A stretch of 64,000 nt of DNA from the NCBI RefSeq assembly GCF_030503435.1, contig NZ_JAUKPO010000010.1, positions 124,001 to 188,000 on the forward strand, read 5' to 3'. A program made the position numbers and the translations under genes. The notes below the pieces were generated by a model. The model was not told the DNA's origin. It searched no databases and saw only the letters and a list, made by a program, of their open reading frames with translations. Shown piece by piece: positions 8,034-17,562 of this stretch; within the stretch, counting starts at the first letter, position 1; each line of letters begins with the position of its first letter. The DNA is from Rhodocytophaga aerolata (GTDB lineage Bacteria > Bacteroidota > Bacteroidia > Cytophagales > 172606-1).

Positions 8034-9161
8034 TTACAAGTCAATATGTAAATTGGTAATATAATACTTCTCATCTTCCTTTATATGGAAGCTATGCCGT
8101 ACGCCATACATGAGCTCCAGCCGTTGCCGCACATTGTTCAATCCGATGCCGTTGGACAGTTCCTTAGAACCTTTCTTCTTTTTATTGCAACAGTAAAAAT
8201 GCAGGTGCTTATTATCGGCTTCCAGCCGGATTGCCAGCGGATTCTCCGCATCACTCAGGTCGCCATGTTTAAAGGCATTCTCTACCAGGGTGATCAATAC
8301 CAGCGGCGGAATACGAATAGGTGTATGGCTGATATTTTCCTGATATTGAATGTGCAAGGTATACTCATAGCGCATCTGGTTAATCTCCAGCACATTTCTC
8401 ATATGCGTAATTTCTTTCATCAGGTCTACCTTACCTTGCCCATCCTCATCCCTTCCCAGCGCGTAGCGCATAATATCCGATAACAACAACACGGCATGGG
8501 CTACTTCTTCGTTGAGGGGAATGGTTTTGCTGTAAATAAAGCTGAGCGAATTGAATAAGAAATGCGGATTAATCTGGTATTTAATGGCCGACAGTTCTGC
8601 ATCTAGTTTTTGCCTCTCCAGTTCCTCTTGCCGTTTACTTTTAGCATTCCACTCAATGAGCAGGGAAACAGCTGCCCCAATGCAAAGAATAATAATATCT
8701 ACGCCCACATGCCAGGTAAGAAAATCCGCTAACCTAACGCCTGCCCGTACCGAAGGTGAAATAAGAATAAAGTTGTAAATATATTCGTAGACAAACAGCA
8801 GTACCAGAAAAGCGGATAACTGAAACAAAAAACGCTTCACTTTCTTAGTCTGCAGAAAAGGTAAGGCTATCCGGAATATAAGTACATAATAGATAATGGT
8901 AACTTCTACTACATTTTGCAAGCCACGCCAAAACCATTCATTCGGTTTGCCATACAGCGTCTCCATATAGTCGGGGCCTTGCCTGGTGCTTACCAGCATC
9001 AAAATCAGATAGGTGGGTGTATACATCAGAAATATCGTCAGCAACCGTTTCCATTCGCTTTTAAAAAACGATTGTAGGTTACTCAGTAGATGAATCATGG
9101 TAAGCTGCATGGGCGCATCAATTTCAACGTTGGAACTTACCTCTTTTTGCTGATGATACAT
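8034..9161 (-). CDS. Sensor histidine kinase of LytS/YehU type
   Basis: 375 residues from ATG 9161; the frame extends 21 codons further from another possible start. Several N-terminal membrane segments (for example ILMLVSTRQ to IIYYVLIFRIAL) are followed by a coiled linker, the phospho-acceptor motif YQINPHFLFNSLSF and the ATP-binding N-box LVENAFKHG. This is the His_kinase (LytS-like) class, which pairs with LytTR regulators. The partner gene follows at 32 bp, so the two form an operon. The signal sensed is unknown. Confidence 0.9.
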   Translation of the reverse strand: MYHQQKEVSSNVEIDAPMQLTMIHLLSNLQSFFKSEWKRLLTIFLMYTPTYLILMLVSTRQGPDYMETLYGKPNEWFWRGLQNVVEVTIIYYVLIFRIALPFLQTKKVKRFLFQLSAFLVLLFVYEYIYNFILISPSVRAGVRLADFLTWHVGVDIIILCIGAAVSLLIEWNAKSKRQEELERQKLDAELSAIKYQINPHFLFNSLSFIYSKTIPLNEEVAHAVLLLSDIMRYALGRDEDGQGKVDLMKEITHMRNVLEINQMRYEYTLHIQYQENISHTPIRIPPLVLITLVENAFKHGDLSDAENPLAIRLEADNKHLHFYCCNKKKKGSKELSNGIGLNNVRQRLELMYGVRHSFHIKEDEKYYITNLHIDL

Positions 9162-9359
9162 ACTCGTACACGTAAAGTTGATCCGGATAATACTAGAACT
9201 TATGCCGCTGTTATATCCTACCAAAAGTACAGAGCAGAAAACTGTCAGTAAAGTATATTACACCAACAGGTTTTTTGACGGGATGAACACCTGAAATAAA
9301 CCCAATACAAGCTAAAACGCAACACACAAAATTTGCTTACTATGGATAACACCAACTAT

Positions 9360-10331
9360 TTAGAGGGCAAGCTGCTGCCTGTACTTCTGGGGAGAGTAAC
9401 CATACCATTTCGTAAAAGAATGAATAAAGGAAGCCGGTTCTGAGAAACCCAGTACCAGTGAAATATCAGCTACTGAATACTGTTTATGGCTGATCAGCAG
9501 GTATGAAATTTCTTTCTTCAGCGACGCACTAATTTGCCGGAACGTGGTAGCCTCATTTTCCAGCCGCCTTTGCAGGGTACGGGCCGTCATATACAAGGTA
9601 CTGGCCACTTTTTCTAAGTCTGGTAGCTCCGGTTGAGCCATTTGGAGCATGGTTATTTTCACCTGCGATGCAAACGACTGATCTGTTTTTAACCCCTCAA
9701 TCATTTTTAAATAGGCAGGTACCAGTATTTCCAGCTTCCAGCGGCTAGTATCTTGCAAAGCAGCTTTGAACAAGGTATTGGTAAACGTGAGAGAAAAACG
9801 GTTGCCTTTTTGCCATCCATCCGGATAGGCCTGGTGATAAAAGGGAGAAGTGAGGGTAATAGCTATTTGTTCACCAGCCATCATCCGAAGTTCTCTGGCC
9901 ATTATGGTTAATACATTTTCTAGAATCAGGCGGTTCTCATTCAAGTAACTAGTGTCAATCCACAGCTCAATGATAGCTTTATCTTTGTCTGCCTGTGTAG
10001 AAATCTGTATGATGGGTAAACTGGCATCCAGATAACTCTTCAGGTAGTAAAAACCCTCCTCTACAGTGGTAGCCTGTAAGGAAATCTGATACACCAGGCC
10101 CAAGGCTTTTAGTTGCATAAACTCACCCAAACGGATTCCCAGCAACTCATCCTTCAGCTGTTCATTTACCAGCTGTACCACCGCATAAAAATCTTCTGCT
10201 GCTACTTGAGAATTTGCATCCGGCCAGTTTACAGGAGGTTGTTGAATGACCTCTATTAATTGGTGCTCAGGCACGCCGCGGACGCGGGCATATTCCATAA
10301 AATTCAGCAGGTGTATGGATTGGATTTTCAT
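9360..10331 (-). CDS. AraC-family regulator with Arabinose_bd-like N-terminus
   Basis: 323 residues from ATG 10331. The N-terminal 190 residues resemble the Arabinose_bd/OruR-type ligand domain (AAEDFYAVVQLVNEQLKDELLGIRLGEF). The C-terminal HTH_18 domain contains LPDLEKVASTLYMTARTLQRRLENE and VADISLVLGFSEPASFIHSFTKWYGYSPQKYR. This group often regulates small catabolic or fatty-acid-type operons. It is divergent from the small membrane protein gene at 10403 with 71 bp between, so that gene is a likely target. Confidence 0.88.
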   Translation of the reverse strand: MKIQSIHLLNFMEYARVRGVPEHQLIEVIQQPPVNWPDANSQVAAEDFYAVVQLVNEQLKDELLGIRLGEFMQLKALGLVYQISLQATTVEEGFYYLKSYLDASLPIIQISTQADKDKAIIELWIDTSYLNENRLILENVLTIMARELRMMAGEQIAITLTSPFYHQAYPDGWQKGNRFSLTFTNTLFKAALQDTSRWKLEILVPAYLKMIEGLKTDQSFASQVKITMLQMAQPELPDLEKVASTLYMTARTLQRRLENEATTFRQISASLKKEISYLLISHKQYSVADISLVLGFSEPASFIHSFTKWYGYSPQKYRQQLAL

Positions 10332-10402
10332 TTTGTCGTAAAATATCAATTTTCAGTAGCAATACCAATCTATTTTTGTTCCATCACTAAACAAAAACAA
10401 CT

Positions 10403-10780
10403 ATGCTGTACTTAAAAAACATATTATTACTGAACGCAGTAAGTTCCGGAGTAACTGGTATTGGCCTTATTGTATTTGCCCGTTTTGTAGCCCATATTTT
10501 TGGTGTTCAGCAGCTATCGCCTTTTTATGGTACCGGAATCTTTTTAGTAGCTTTTGCCGCGTTTGTGGGTTACGAAAGTATGCAAAAGCCTATCCGGACA
10601 GCTAGGGTACAACTCATTAGTATACTCGATATTACCTGGGTGCTTGCCAGTATGGCGGTTGTGCTGATGAGCTTATTTGGATTAACAATGCTAGGGTATG
10701 GCCTGATTACTGGTGTAGCACTCTGGGTAGCAGCTATGGCCTACTTGCAACTGAAGGGTGTTAAACAACTGGCAGCCTAG
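10403..10780 (+). CDS. Small four-helix membrane protein, function unknown
   Basis: 125 residues with four hydrophobic segments (about 5-27, 40-58, 70-90, 95-115). There are no cofactor motifs. Similar small proteins occur widely in Bacteroidota without assigned function. The promoter region is shared with the divergent AraC-type regulator, which suggests it is regulated by that protein. Confidence 0.65.
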   Translation: MLYLKNILLLNAVSSGVTGIGLIVFARFVAHIFGVQQLSPFYGTGIFLVAFAAFVGYESMQKPIRTARVQLISILDITWVLASMAVVLMSLFGLTMLGYGLITGVALWVAAMAYLQLKGVKQLAA

Positions 10781-10796
10781 AGATTATCATTCAACA

Positions 10797-10884
10797 GAAT
10801 GCCGGATAATCAGATGAGGAATGGCGAATAAGGAAGTAAAAAGCATATTATCTTTCAAAATTCGCTATTCCTTGTCTGGCGTTC
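10797..10884. terminator. Long imperfect inverted repeat between convergent genes
   Basis: Left arm about 10797-10829 and right arm about 10858-10884. Core matches are GGAATGGCGAAT with ATTCGCTATTCC, and GAATGCC with GGCGTTC. It sits in the 212-bp gap between the rightward membrane protein gene and the leftward MFS gene, fitting a shared terminator or a decayed repeat. Confidence 0.45.
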
Positions 10885-10992
10885 AGCGTTTATGTACCTT
10901 CCTTCACCACATGGTCATGGCCGTTTGTTGGACCTAGTTGGAACTAGCTATATGTTTTATTCCGTGTTATGTTACTCTGTAGCTATCCTTCC

Positions 10993-12276
10993 TCACACTT
11001 CTGCCTGTACCTGCTGATCTTTCGGCAATGCTTCTTGGCCAGATAGCTGATTCACCCTTCGGTTCACAAAATACATCATCACTACGGTTATTACCATGGC
11101 CACGATCACAACATAGCCCAAAATGTCGTAATGCAGAATGGGTTTGGTGCTTTCCTGGATAACGATTAATCCGGCTACTGCCGAACCGATACCTCCAGAT
11201 ATCTGCTGTACCGAGGAGTTGACACTCATAAAAGCTCCCCTATCTGGCAGTTTCGGAATGGCTGTCATCAGGGCTGTACCAGAGATCATTCTGGAGGAAA
11301 CACCAATGAAAGTAATCACATTCAGCAAAATGATGAGCCACAAAGGCGTTACTCCTAGATTATTGTAGATGGCTATAAAAACCATGGCAATCAGAGAGCC
11401 GATCACAAACATGGGATACTTCCCAATCTTATCGCTGAGCTTACCAATGATGGGGCCAAATACAATAGAAAACACACCTGTAACCGCATAGATTACAGGC
11501 AATTCCTGCATACTCACGCCCAGGTTATAAATGGCAAAGGCACTACCAAAGGGCATCAGCATAAAACCACCGGTAGCCAGCAGGGTGGTGGTAGCAAAAG
11601 CCAGTATATAGGTTGGTTGTGAGAGTGTATGCGCCAGATGTCCAAACGGATTCGTGGCAGATTGACTGTTCAGGTGAGCAGTAATAGGCTTCATGTAGCC
11701 TATAATTAATATTCCTACCACTATACTTACGCCTACAATCATGAGAAAGGTGGCGTGCCAGCCAAACTGATTGGCCAGTAGCAACCCAATGGGAATACCC
11801 AGTATCTGACTGGCAGCAAACGCTGCTTGTACAAAGCCCATTACCCTGCCCCGTACCTGTACAGCAAATAAATCTGCAATGATGGCATATCCAATAGAAC
11901 CGATAACCCCGCCAAACAAGCCAGTAACTACTCTGGCCACCAGTAGAAACTGATAACTATTGGCTATCCCACAAAGCAAGGTTCCGAGAACAAAGCCAGT
12001 GTAAAAAAACACTAATAGCTTCTTCCGGTCGAACCGGTCGGCAAAGCCAGCGGCAAGCAAGCCGGAAGCCCCTGCACTGAATGCATACGCCGACACCACT
12101 AAGCCAAATTGTGAAGGGATAATGTGTAGTTCTTCCATCAACATAGCTCCCAGTGGCGATAATACCATAAAATCCAGTATTACGGTAAACTGTAAAATAG
12201 CCAGAATGGCAATAATAAAAACCTGATACCGGGTAAAGGCTTTTTCGGTTGGTTCGGTTTGGCTGGAGGTTTGCAT
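10993..12276 (-). CDS. MFS transporter, drug-efflux type
   Basis: 427 residues with twelve predicted membrane segments. Motif A appears as AGFADRFDRKKLLVF in loop 2-3 and its repeat GKLSDKIGKYPMF in loop 8-9. The opening LQFTVILDFMVLSPLGAML is typical of sugar/drug efflux MFS proteins. It is last in a leftward operon after a TetR regulator and a small protein gene, an arrangement usual for inducible efflux pumps. The substrate is unknown. Confidence 0.88.
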   Translation of the reverse strand: MQTSSQTEPTEKAFTRYQVFIIAILAILQFTVILDFMVLSPLGAMLMEELHIIPSQFGLVVSAYAFSAGASGLLAAGFADRFDRKKLLVFFYTGFVLGTLLCGIANSYQFLLVARVVTGLFGGVIGSIGYAIIADLFAVQVRGRVMGFVQAAFAASQILGIPIGLLLANQFGWHATFLMIVGVSIVVGILIIGYMKPITAHLNSQSATNPFGHLAHTLSQPTYILAFATTTLLATGGFMLMPFGSAFAIYNLGVSMQELPVIYAVTGVFSIVFGPIIGKLSDKIGKYPMFVIGSLIAMVFIAIYNNLGVTPLWLIILLNVITFIGVSSRMISGTALMTAIPKLPDRGAFMSVNSSVQQISGGIGSAVAGLIVIQESTKPILHYDILGYVVIVAMVITVVMMYFVNRRVNQLSGQEALPKDQQVQAEV

Positions 12277-12308
12277 AAAAAATACGTATTTTATGGAGGA
12301 AACAACAG

Positions 12309-12581
12309 TTAGTCGGGTAACTCTTCGCAGAAATACCCAGCATCCTGCATCCGCTTGCCTATTTCATTGATTTGCTTACTAGTGTTTTTTACACGCAAAA
12401 TGCGGTCAACATCGGCCAGGTCTACATTCCATGCGCCGCTGCCAATCAACTCATCCAGCCATGGCCTAATCTTCTCTACATCTCTTTCAGTAACAAGGTC
12501 TGTCTTGAAAACTAGCACTGAATCTGCTGCGCTGTCAGCTGATCCTGTAATTGGAATTGACTTTACTACATGAATGTTCAT
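12309..12581 (-). CDS. Small ferredoxin-fold (HMA-like) protein lacking the CxxC
   Basis: 90 residues. The segment VLVFKTDLVTERDVEKIRPWL, then WNVDLADVDRILRV and INEIGKRMQDAGYFCEEL, fits the beta-alpha-beta-beta-alpha-beta layout of heavy-metal-associated-like domains. The usual metal-binding CxxC is absent and the only Cys is near the end. It lies 18 bp after the TetR gene and 32 bp before the MFS gene in the same operon. A metal role is not supported. Confidence 0.6.
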   Translation of the reverse strand: MNIHVVKSIPITGSADSAADSVLVFKTDLVTERDVEKIRPWLDELIGSGAWNVDLADVDRILRVKNTSKQINEIGKRMQDAGYFCEELPD

Positions 12582-12599
12582 CCGGTTGTTAGGAAAAAA

Positions 12600-13190
12600 T
12601 TAAGGTTTTAAGGCTTTCAATACTAATTGCAGGGCTTGCATCATGTATTCGTTGGTTAAGCTGAAATGATCTTTCTCCATACTGAACCCTTGGTTATGAA
12701 ACTTAATTAGCTGATACAAGGGAGCAAATGCCAGGGACCAGTACACTTCAAAAGGAAGAGGAATAAGTTCTTTCCGCCCAATAGCATTTTTAATGAAGGT
12801 TCCCATGGCTTCTTTGAACTTTTGCGTAACAGCCCCGGCAATTTTCTGGTGATAATGCGAATACCGCAGATGCTCAATAAATTCTACTTCCATCGGATAC
12901 TGCATAAAATAAGCTGCCCGGTTAATCCATTGAATCCGCAGCCCTTCATCAAAAGGCATAGCCGGATCAAAATCTTTCAGGCTTACTTCCAGCATGTGTT
13001 CACTTACCTGCTGCCCAAGGCTCAGAATGAGGTCTTCCCGGTCTTTGTAATAGATATAAATGGTAGCCGGAGAAACGCCTGCCGCTTTAGCCAGTTTATT
13101 TACTCCAAATCCATCAAGCCCCTCTTTGGCAATCATTTCTATCGCTTTCTGCCTAATGGCTAGCTCCTTTTGTTCGTCTCTTGTTCTCAT
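12600..13190 (-). CDS. TetR/AcrR-family transcriptional repressor
   Basis: 196 residues. The N-terminal helix-turn-helix reads DGFGVNKLAKAAGVSPATIYIYYKDREDLI; the remaining helical part would bind a small ligand. It is first gene of an operon with a small protein and an MFS pump, and a near-palindromic operator lies 13-32 bases upstream of its start. Self-repression relieved by a pump substrate is the likely scheme. Confidence 0.9.
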   Translation of the reverse strand: MRTRDEQKELAIRQKAIEMIAKEGLDGFGVNKLAKAAGVSPATIYIYYKDREDLILSLGQQVSEHMLEVSLKDFDPAMPFDEGLRIQWINRAAYFMQYPMEVEFIEHLRYSHYHQKIAGAVTQKFKEAMGTFIKNAIGRKELIPLPFEVYWSLAFAPLYQLIKFHNQGFSMEKDHFSLTNEYMMQALQLVLKALKP

Positions 13191-13202
13191 ACCAATACAA
13201 AT

Positions 13203-13222
13203 ATAAGTGAGCGTTCATTTAT
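13203..13222. promoter_or_regulatory. Candidate TetR operator
   Basis: ATAAGTGA-GCGT-TCATTTAT is an 8-4-8 inverted repeat with a single mismatch, just upstream of the TetR start codon. Size and placement match autoregulated TetR/AcrR operators. Confidence 0.6.
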
Positions 13223-13352
13223 TTTACAATCAAAATGTAAATTTTATTTTTAAACTCCCATGTATCTACTAAGAGCTATTTTACTAGTTACAACTCATAT
13301 ACGTCCACTCCCAGAGGCATTACCCAGGATAGAAATTTGACACACCTATCCC

Positions 13353-14429
13353 CTATCCATTAATAAATTCAATGCTGACTTTTTTATCAAGAAAAGCCGC
13401 CAATCGCTGCACCGCATTCATTACTTCTTTCAACTCATACTCATTCAAGGCTTGGATCAGTTGTAGCTGTATGAGAACATTTTCTTTCTGAATAGTGCGG
13501 TTCCAGGTGCCGGCTATTTGTCCGTTCACCACAATCATCCGGTCAAAAACGATGTCTTCTAACGGAAAATCTACTGAAGGAAGCAGGGCACTCCGGTTTT
13601 TATAACTAATTCCATATTCATCATACACAGGCATTAAGAAAGTAGCTGGCATAGTACTTTCCATTGCTTGCAAATCGGCAGAAAAAATATAGGCTTTTCC
13701 ATCTATGTATTCTTCCACCAAATAGGGTTTATTCATCCAGACTCCTTCCCTGGCATCACGTACTGTAAGCCCAGACCAGTAAGCAAAATCCTGCAAAGTT
13801 GCTGGGCAGCGGCTAGCAAAATAACGCTTCACTAGTTCCGCCAGTGCTTCTTCCCTCGTGTAGATTTTGGCAGGCGGCACTCGTTCATCTAACAAGGCAT
13901 AGGTAAACTGCTTGCCTTTCCGGGCACCACTACAAATGAGGCCATCTAACTCTGCCTGCATAATCAGATACGCTAGCCGGTGTCCTTGGGCAGCAAGCTG
14001 ATACTGCTTGAACGATTGACCTAATTCTTCTCTAGTAAGTTGTTTTCCGCCTTCCAGCACTTTACTCAGTATATTTTTACTACGGACACAAAGCGTTGCA
14101 TCTAATTCCAGTTTACGGTACATCGGTTTGTTGAGCTGATGTACTCTGGGAGCAGTTAATGCCAGGAGCCATCGAATATCTGCCGGATTTACAAAATGCC
14201 AGGTAGGCCGCAATATATGCGTTCTTAAAATATCGCCCCGGTTAAAGGCTGCTTCTACACTGGCATCGGTACTTCCGGGCAAGCGCAAACCAACAGCCCA
14301 CCTGGCCATGGCATATTCCTGGGCTTGCATAGCTCCCATCCAGGCCACTACTTGTTGAGGAGTAGTAAATACAGACCGGGTTATTTGTTGGTTTTGCAGC
14401 CGGAAGGAGATAATTTCTGCAGTTGTCAT
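13353..14429 (-). CDS. Winged-helix AlkZ-like (HTH_42) protein
   Basis: 358 residues. The N-terminus (ISFRLQNQQI, AWMGAMQAQEYAMARWAVGLRLPG) and RTHILRPTWHFVNPADIRWLL match the HTH_42 family, which contains DNA glycosylases such as AlkZ and YcaQ. A QxQ motif is visible at Q35-A-Q37, the arrangement described as essential in AlkZ, an enzyme unhooking alkylated bases and interstrand crosslinks. Most of the protein would be tandem winged helices. DNA repair activity is inferred from the motif. It is monocistronic, followed by a VOC protein. Confidence 0.75.
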   Translation of the reverse strand: MTTAEIISFRLQNQQITRSVFTTPQQVVAWMGAMQAQEYAMARWAVGLRLPGSTDASVEAAFNRGDILRTHILRPTWHFVNPADIRWLLALTAPRVHQLNKPMYRKLELDATLCVRSKNILSKVLEGGKQLTREELGQSFKQYQLAAQGHRLAYLIMQAELDGLICSGARKGKQFTYALLDERVPPAKIYTREEALAELVKRYFASRCPATLQDFAYWSGLTVRDAREGVWMNKPYLVEEYIDGKAYIFSADLQAMESTMPATFLMPVYDEYGISYKNRSALLPSVDFPLEDIVFDRMIVVNGQIAGTWNRTIQKENVLIQLQLIQALNEYELKEVMNAVQRLAAFLDKKVSIEFING

Positions 14430-14457
14430 CTACGCACGAGTAACTGATTCGTAAAAC

Positions 14458-14841
14458 TTACCCTTTAGCTGCTGAAGCAGCTACCACAAACCAGTGATTG
14501 CCGAATGGATCGGCAAAACCAGCGGCGTAGCCATACTCTTTCTGTTCGGGCGTATGTAATACTTTTGCTCCCTGTGCTAAGGCTTTTTCGTACACCTGGT
14601 TTACATCTGGCACATACAGATACAGGGCTGCTGTTTTTTCGGGCCATGCTTCACTGGCATCACTATACATAAGTACGGCCTGCCCAATTCGTAACTCTCC
14701 ATGCATCACGGTATTTTCATTGGCTTTGTGTAAAGCTTGATCCGTTGCACCAAAAACATTTTTCATAAACTGAGCAAATGCCTCTGCCCGGTTTACGATC
14801 AGATAAGGCATTAGCGGCAGATACTGAGAAGGTATATTCAT
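14458..14841 (-). CDS. VOC-superfamily protein, PhnB-like
   Basis: 127 residues from ATG 14841; a TTG nine codons earlier is less likely. YLPLMPYLIVNRAEAFAQFMKNVFGA and the C-terminal GYAAGFADPFGNHWFVVA are typical of PhnB/glyoxalase-like single-domain proteins of two beta-alpha-beta-beta-beta modules. The reaction is unknown; relatives bind divalent metal or small ligands. It lies 28 bp upstream of the AlkZ-like gene on the same strand, possibly co-transcribed. Confidence 0.8.
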   Translation of the reverse strand: MNIPSQYLPLMPYLIVNRAEAFAQFMKNVFGATDQALHKANENTVMHGELRIGQAVLMYSDASEAWPEKTAALYLYVPDVNQVYEKALAQGAKVLHTPEQKEYGYAAGFADPFGNHWFVVAASAAKG

Positions 14842-14919
14842 AGTCTGTAAGTTTGGTTTATTTTCCAAAAGTAGGGGTAGCCGGATTCAAAAAATTGGAA
14901 AAATCCGACATATCTTATG

Positions 14920-15741
14920 CTACACCCATGGCAGCCCGGAGGCTTTCTCAGTAAAAAACTTCTTAGGATTATGCCCAGAAAAAAGCTTAAAATCTTCGAT
15001 AAAGTGAGATTGGTCATAATACCCGCATTGGAAGGCTAGTTCAGTTAATGTTTTGTGCGGTCCTGTCCGGTACTGATTAAATACCGCCTGGAAGCGGATG
15101 ATTCTGGAAAAAAGCTTAGGGCTAAATCCGGTTACATGCTTGAAGTTTCGCTCAAATTGCCTTTCTGACAAACAGGTATGGTGTGCTAATTCTTTTATTT
15201 TGCATGTACCTCTGCTTTGCCTGATCTGCTGGATGGTTTCCTTCATACCTGGAAGTAAGGGAGCTGCTTTTCGTAATTTGCCCTCCAGAAAATTGGAAAC
15301 CAGGTATATCCTTTGTTGCGTATTCGTGGCCAGCATCATTTTTTCTTCCAGTTCCTCCCCTTCTTTCCCTAACAGATCATTCAGGTGCACATACTCATTG
15401 GTCAGTTCACTGGCGGGTAAATGTAAAAGCACAAGCAAGGTATAGGGATATAAATAAACGCCAAACAGGCCAAAGTTCCGGCTTACTCTATACCGGGATG
15501 TATGCTTGGTTTGCCCTTGAACACCAGAAAAAGATAGATAATTGGCTGTTTCATCTTCCGGCAATACGGTAAATAATTCGTTGTAATGAAAGATTAGTTC
15601 CGGACATACATCGGCCATAGCATGGTGAGTATAAACGTGGCCTGGCGAAAGCTCTCCTTCCAGGTTCCAGAAAAAGCGGACATACCTTGCAAGCGAGGGT
15701 GGTGGAGCAAAAGTATGATAGGTTAATGCCGGATTACTCAT
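14920..15741 (-). CDS. AraC-family regulator
   Basis: 273 residues. The N-terminal half (YHTFAPPPSLARYVRFFWNLEG) is the DUF6597-type domain. The C-terminal HTH_18 has KIKELAHHTCLSERQFERNF and LTELAFQCGYYDQSHFIEDFKLFSGHNPKKFF. It lies 36 bp after the DJ-1/PfpI gene and 78 bp before the VOC gene, all leftward, so these may be one unit. The inducer is unknown. Confidence 0.88.
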   Translation of the reverse strand: MSNPALTYHTFAPPPSLARYVRFFWNLEGELSPGHVYTHHAMADVCPELIFHYNELFTVLPEDETANYLSFSGVQGQTKHTSRYRVSRNFGLFGVYLYPYTLLVLLHLPASELTNEYVHLNDLLGKEGEELEEKMMLATNTQQRIYLVSNFLEGKLRKAAPLLPGMKETIQQIRQSRGTCKIKELAHHTCLSERQFERNFKHVTGFSPKLFSRIIRFQAVFNQYRTGPHKTLTELAFQCGYYDQSHFIEDFKLFSGHNPKKFFTEKASGLPWV

Positions 15742-15777
15742 ACAAACTTTGTTAATTACCTAGTAACTAAATAGTCT

Positions 15778-16395
15778 TCACTCAGCACTCGCATCTTGTT
15801 CTTGAAATCTGTTTATCATGCCTCCGCTTTTGTAGAGAGCTTGTATGTTATCAAGCATTTGGTCGTCAAACAGCTGGAATGTGTGGTAGATGGAATGGGC
15901 AAACTCAATCATGGCGGCTCCGTTGGCAGTAATAATGCCTTCCGCTGCTACACACGGCTGTTGTTGGTAAAAAGCCTCACCCTGGTAGCTAGGGCAATGT
16001 TGCTTCAGATACTGGAGGCCATTGCTGGTATGAGGAATTGTATTTACTAAACCCATTCTTGCCAGTAACAAAGTTGCCCCACAGATAGCAGCGATCACTT
16101 TTTTCTGGCTGATAAGCTTGTTTACCAAGGCTTCTAAGGCTGTATTGGCTTCTCCCGATTCCTCCCAGGCATCGCCACCCGGCAAAAGGAGTAAATCTAT
16201 AGGGTCAGCTTCTATCTGAGATAGAGATTTTTGTGGAATCACCTGTATGCCACCCATCGAGGTTACTGGCTGCCCGGATATAGAAAAAGGTACTATAGTG
16301 AAATCACTGTATTTGTTCAAGTTGGCAATGGCCATGGCAGGTTCCCAGTCGGCATACCCATCAAATAAAAAAAGAGCACAAATCCGGTTTTTCAT
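15778..16395 (-). CDS. DJ-1/PfpI family protein
   Basis: 205 residues. The nucleophile elbow AAICGATLLLARMG carries the conserved Cys, and LLLPGGDAWEESGE forms the preceding loop with the acidic partner. The family includes glyoxalase-III-like and chaperone-like enzymes and regulators' sensor domains; here there is no fused HTH. The protein is soluble. It is upstream of an AraC regulator on the same strand. Confidence 0.85.
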   Translation of the reverse strand: MKNRICALFLFDGYADWEPAMAIANLNKYSDFTIVPFSISGQPVTSMGGIQVIPQKSLSQIEADPIDLLLLPGGDAWEESGEANTALEALVNKLISQKKVIAAICGATLLLARMGLVNTIPHTSNGLQYLKQHCPSYQGEAFYQQQPCVAAEGIITANGAAMIEFAHSIYHTFQLFDDQMLDNIQALYKSGGMINRFQEQDASAE

Positions 16396-16585
16396 AGCTT
16401 AGAATGGTTTGGTAGTATACGCACAAATACTTGTATTGGCATTGCAAATGGTCAGATGCACCAATGACATTATACTTGCTGCTGACTATTTACAAAGAAA
16501 CAACAATTTACTGACAGCCCTATGTCAGCAGTACACCAAATCAGTTCGATTTTCTTATGGGTGAGCGGAGGTAAATAATAAGAAT

Positions 16586-17440
16586 TTACTCCCTGTGCAT
16601 CTGTATGTACTCCTGAAAATTGTATTGGGGAGCATATCCAAGCAGCTTCTCGGCTTTTTCTATGGCATATACCCGGTCTATGGATGCAGGAAAGGCCCAG
16701 TTTCGCTGGACGAAGACCTGATAAATTTCAGGATAATGATTTTTTAATAATTGTTCTGGAGCCGTTTTTAATAAAGATACATCTGTTCTTTGAAAAGGGC
16801 TCTTGGCGGAAATGGTGAACACTTCAAACGTATTGAATGTCTTTTTTAATGCCAGCAAATGCGCCGCAGCTCCATCTCTGACATCAAGTCCCCGGTACAG
16901 CCGGTGAATAGCGGTTGTGCGTGGAGGCTCCGGTAAAAACCTGGATACCCTGAGCACAGTGGTTTTTATTCCTTCCTTCTCAAAATAATCCCGGCAAAGC
17001 AGTTCAGCGGTCAGTTTAGTAATGTCATAAATATCTCTGGGATCAGGAGGCAAAGATTCATCTACCCAAACAGCTTCTTGGCCGTGCACCATAGCATACC
17101 CATAGATAGAAGTAGTGCTGGTGTACACAAACTTTTTAATGCCATGTACTACACAGGCATCCAGTAAATGAAGCGTACCCTGAATATTGGTGGAAATAAA
17201 TTCTTCTCTGGGATAGTTTAACTCATACTGTTTGCCATGCATAGCGGCCGTATGAATAATGGCATCTACCGATTGGGTGATAGACAATATCTGATTTTTG
17301 TCGCGGATGTCTACCAGGTGGCTAGTTGTTTCGGCTAGAACTGTATCTATCCCCACTACATTATAGGCTGCTTGCCGCAGCTGCTTAACAAGTGTGCTTC
17401 CCAGCTGTCCGGATGAGCCGGTAACTAACAGGTTGTTCAT
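16586..17440 (-). CDS. NAD-dependent epimerase/dehydratase (extended SDR)
   Basis: 284 residues. The Rossmann motif VTGSSGQLGSTL is at the N-terminus, and the active-site pair appears in DIYDITKLTAELLC with Ser/Thr in VYTSTTSIYG. It acts on nucleotide sugars or related NAD-linked substrates; the C-terminal part is shorter than in GalE. The gene is separate from neighbours on both sides. Confidence 0.85.
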   Translation of the reverse strand: MNNLLVTGSSGQLGSTLVKQLRQAAYNVVGIDTVLAETTSHLVDIRDKNQILSITQSVDAIIHTAAMHGKQYELNYPREEFISTNIQGTLHLLDACVVHGIKKFVYTSTTSIYGYAMVHGQEAVWVDESLPPDPRDIYDITKLTAELLCRDYFEKEGIKTTVLRVSRFLPEPPRTTAIHRLYRGLDVRDGAAAHLLALKKTFNTFEVFTISAKSPFQRTDVSLLKTAPEQLLKNHYPEIYQVFVQRNWAFPASIDRVYAIEKAEKLLGYAPQYNFQEYIQMHRE

Positions 17441-17562
17441 GAATTAGCTTACACAATTCTGCCACGAAGATAGAAGTGTATTTGTTATTTTTCAACCTGT
17501 GTGCTATAAAACTTAGCACCATAGAAAAGTTGGTAAAGGCCTGTTATCTCATACAAACGAAT

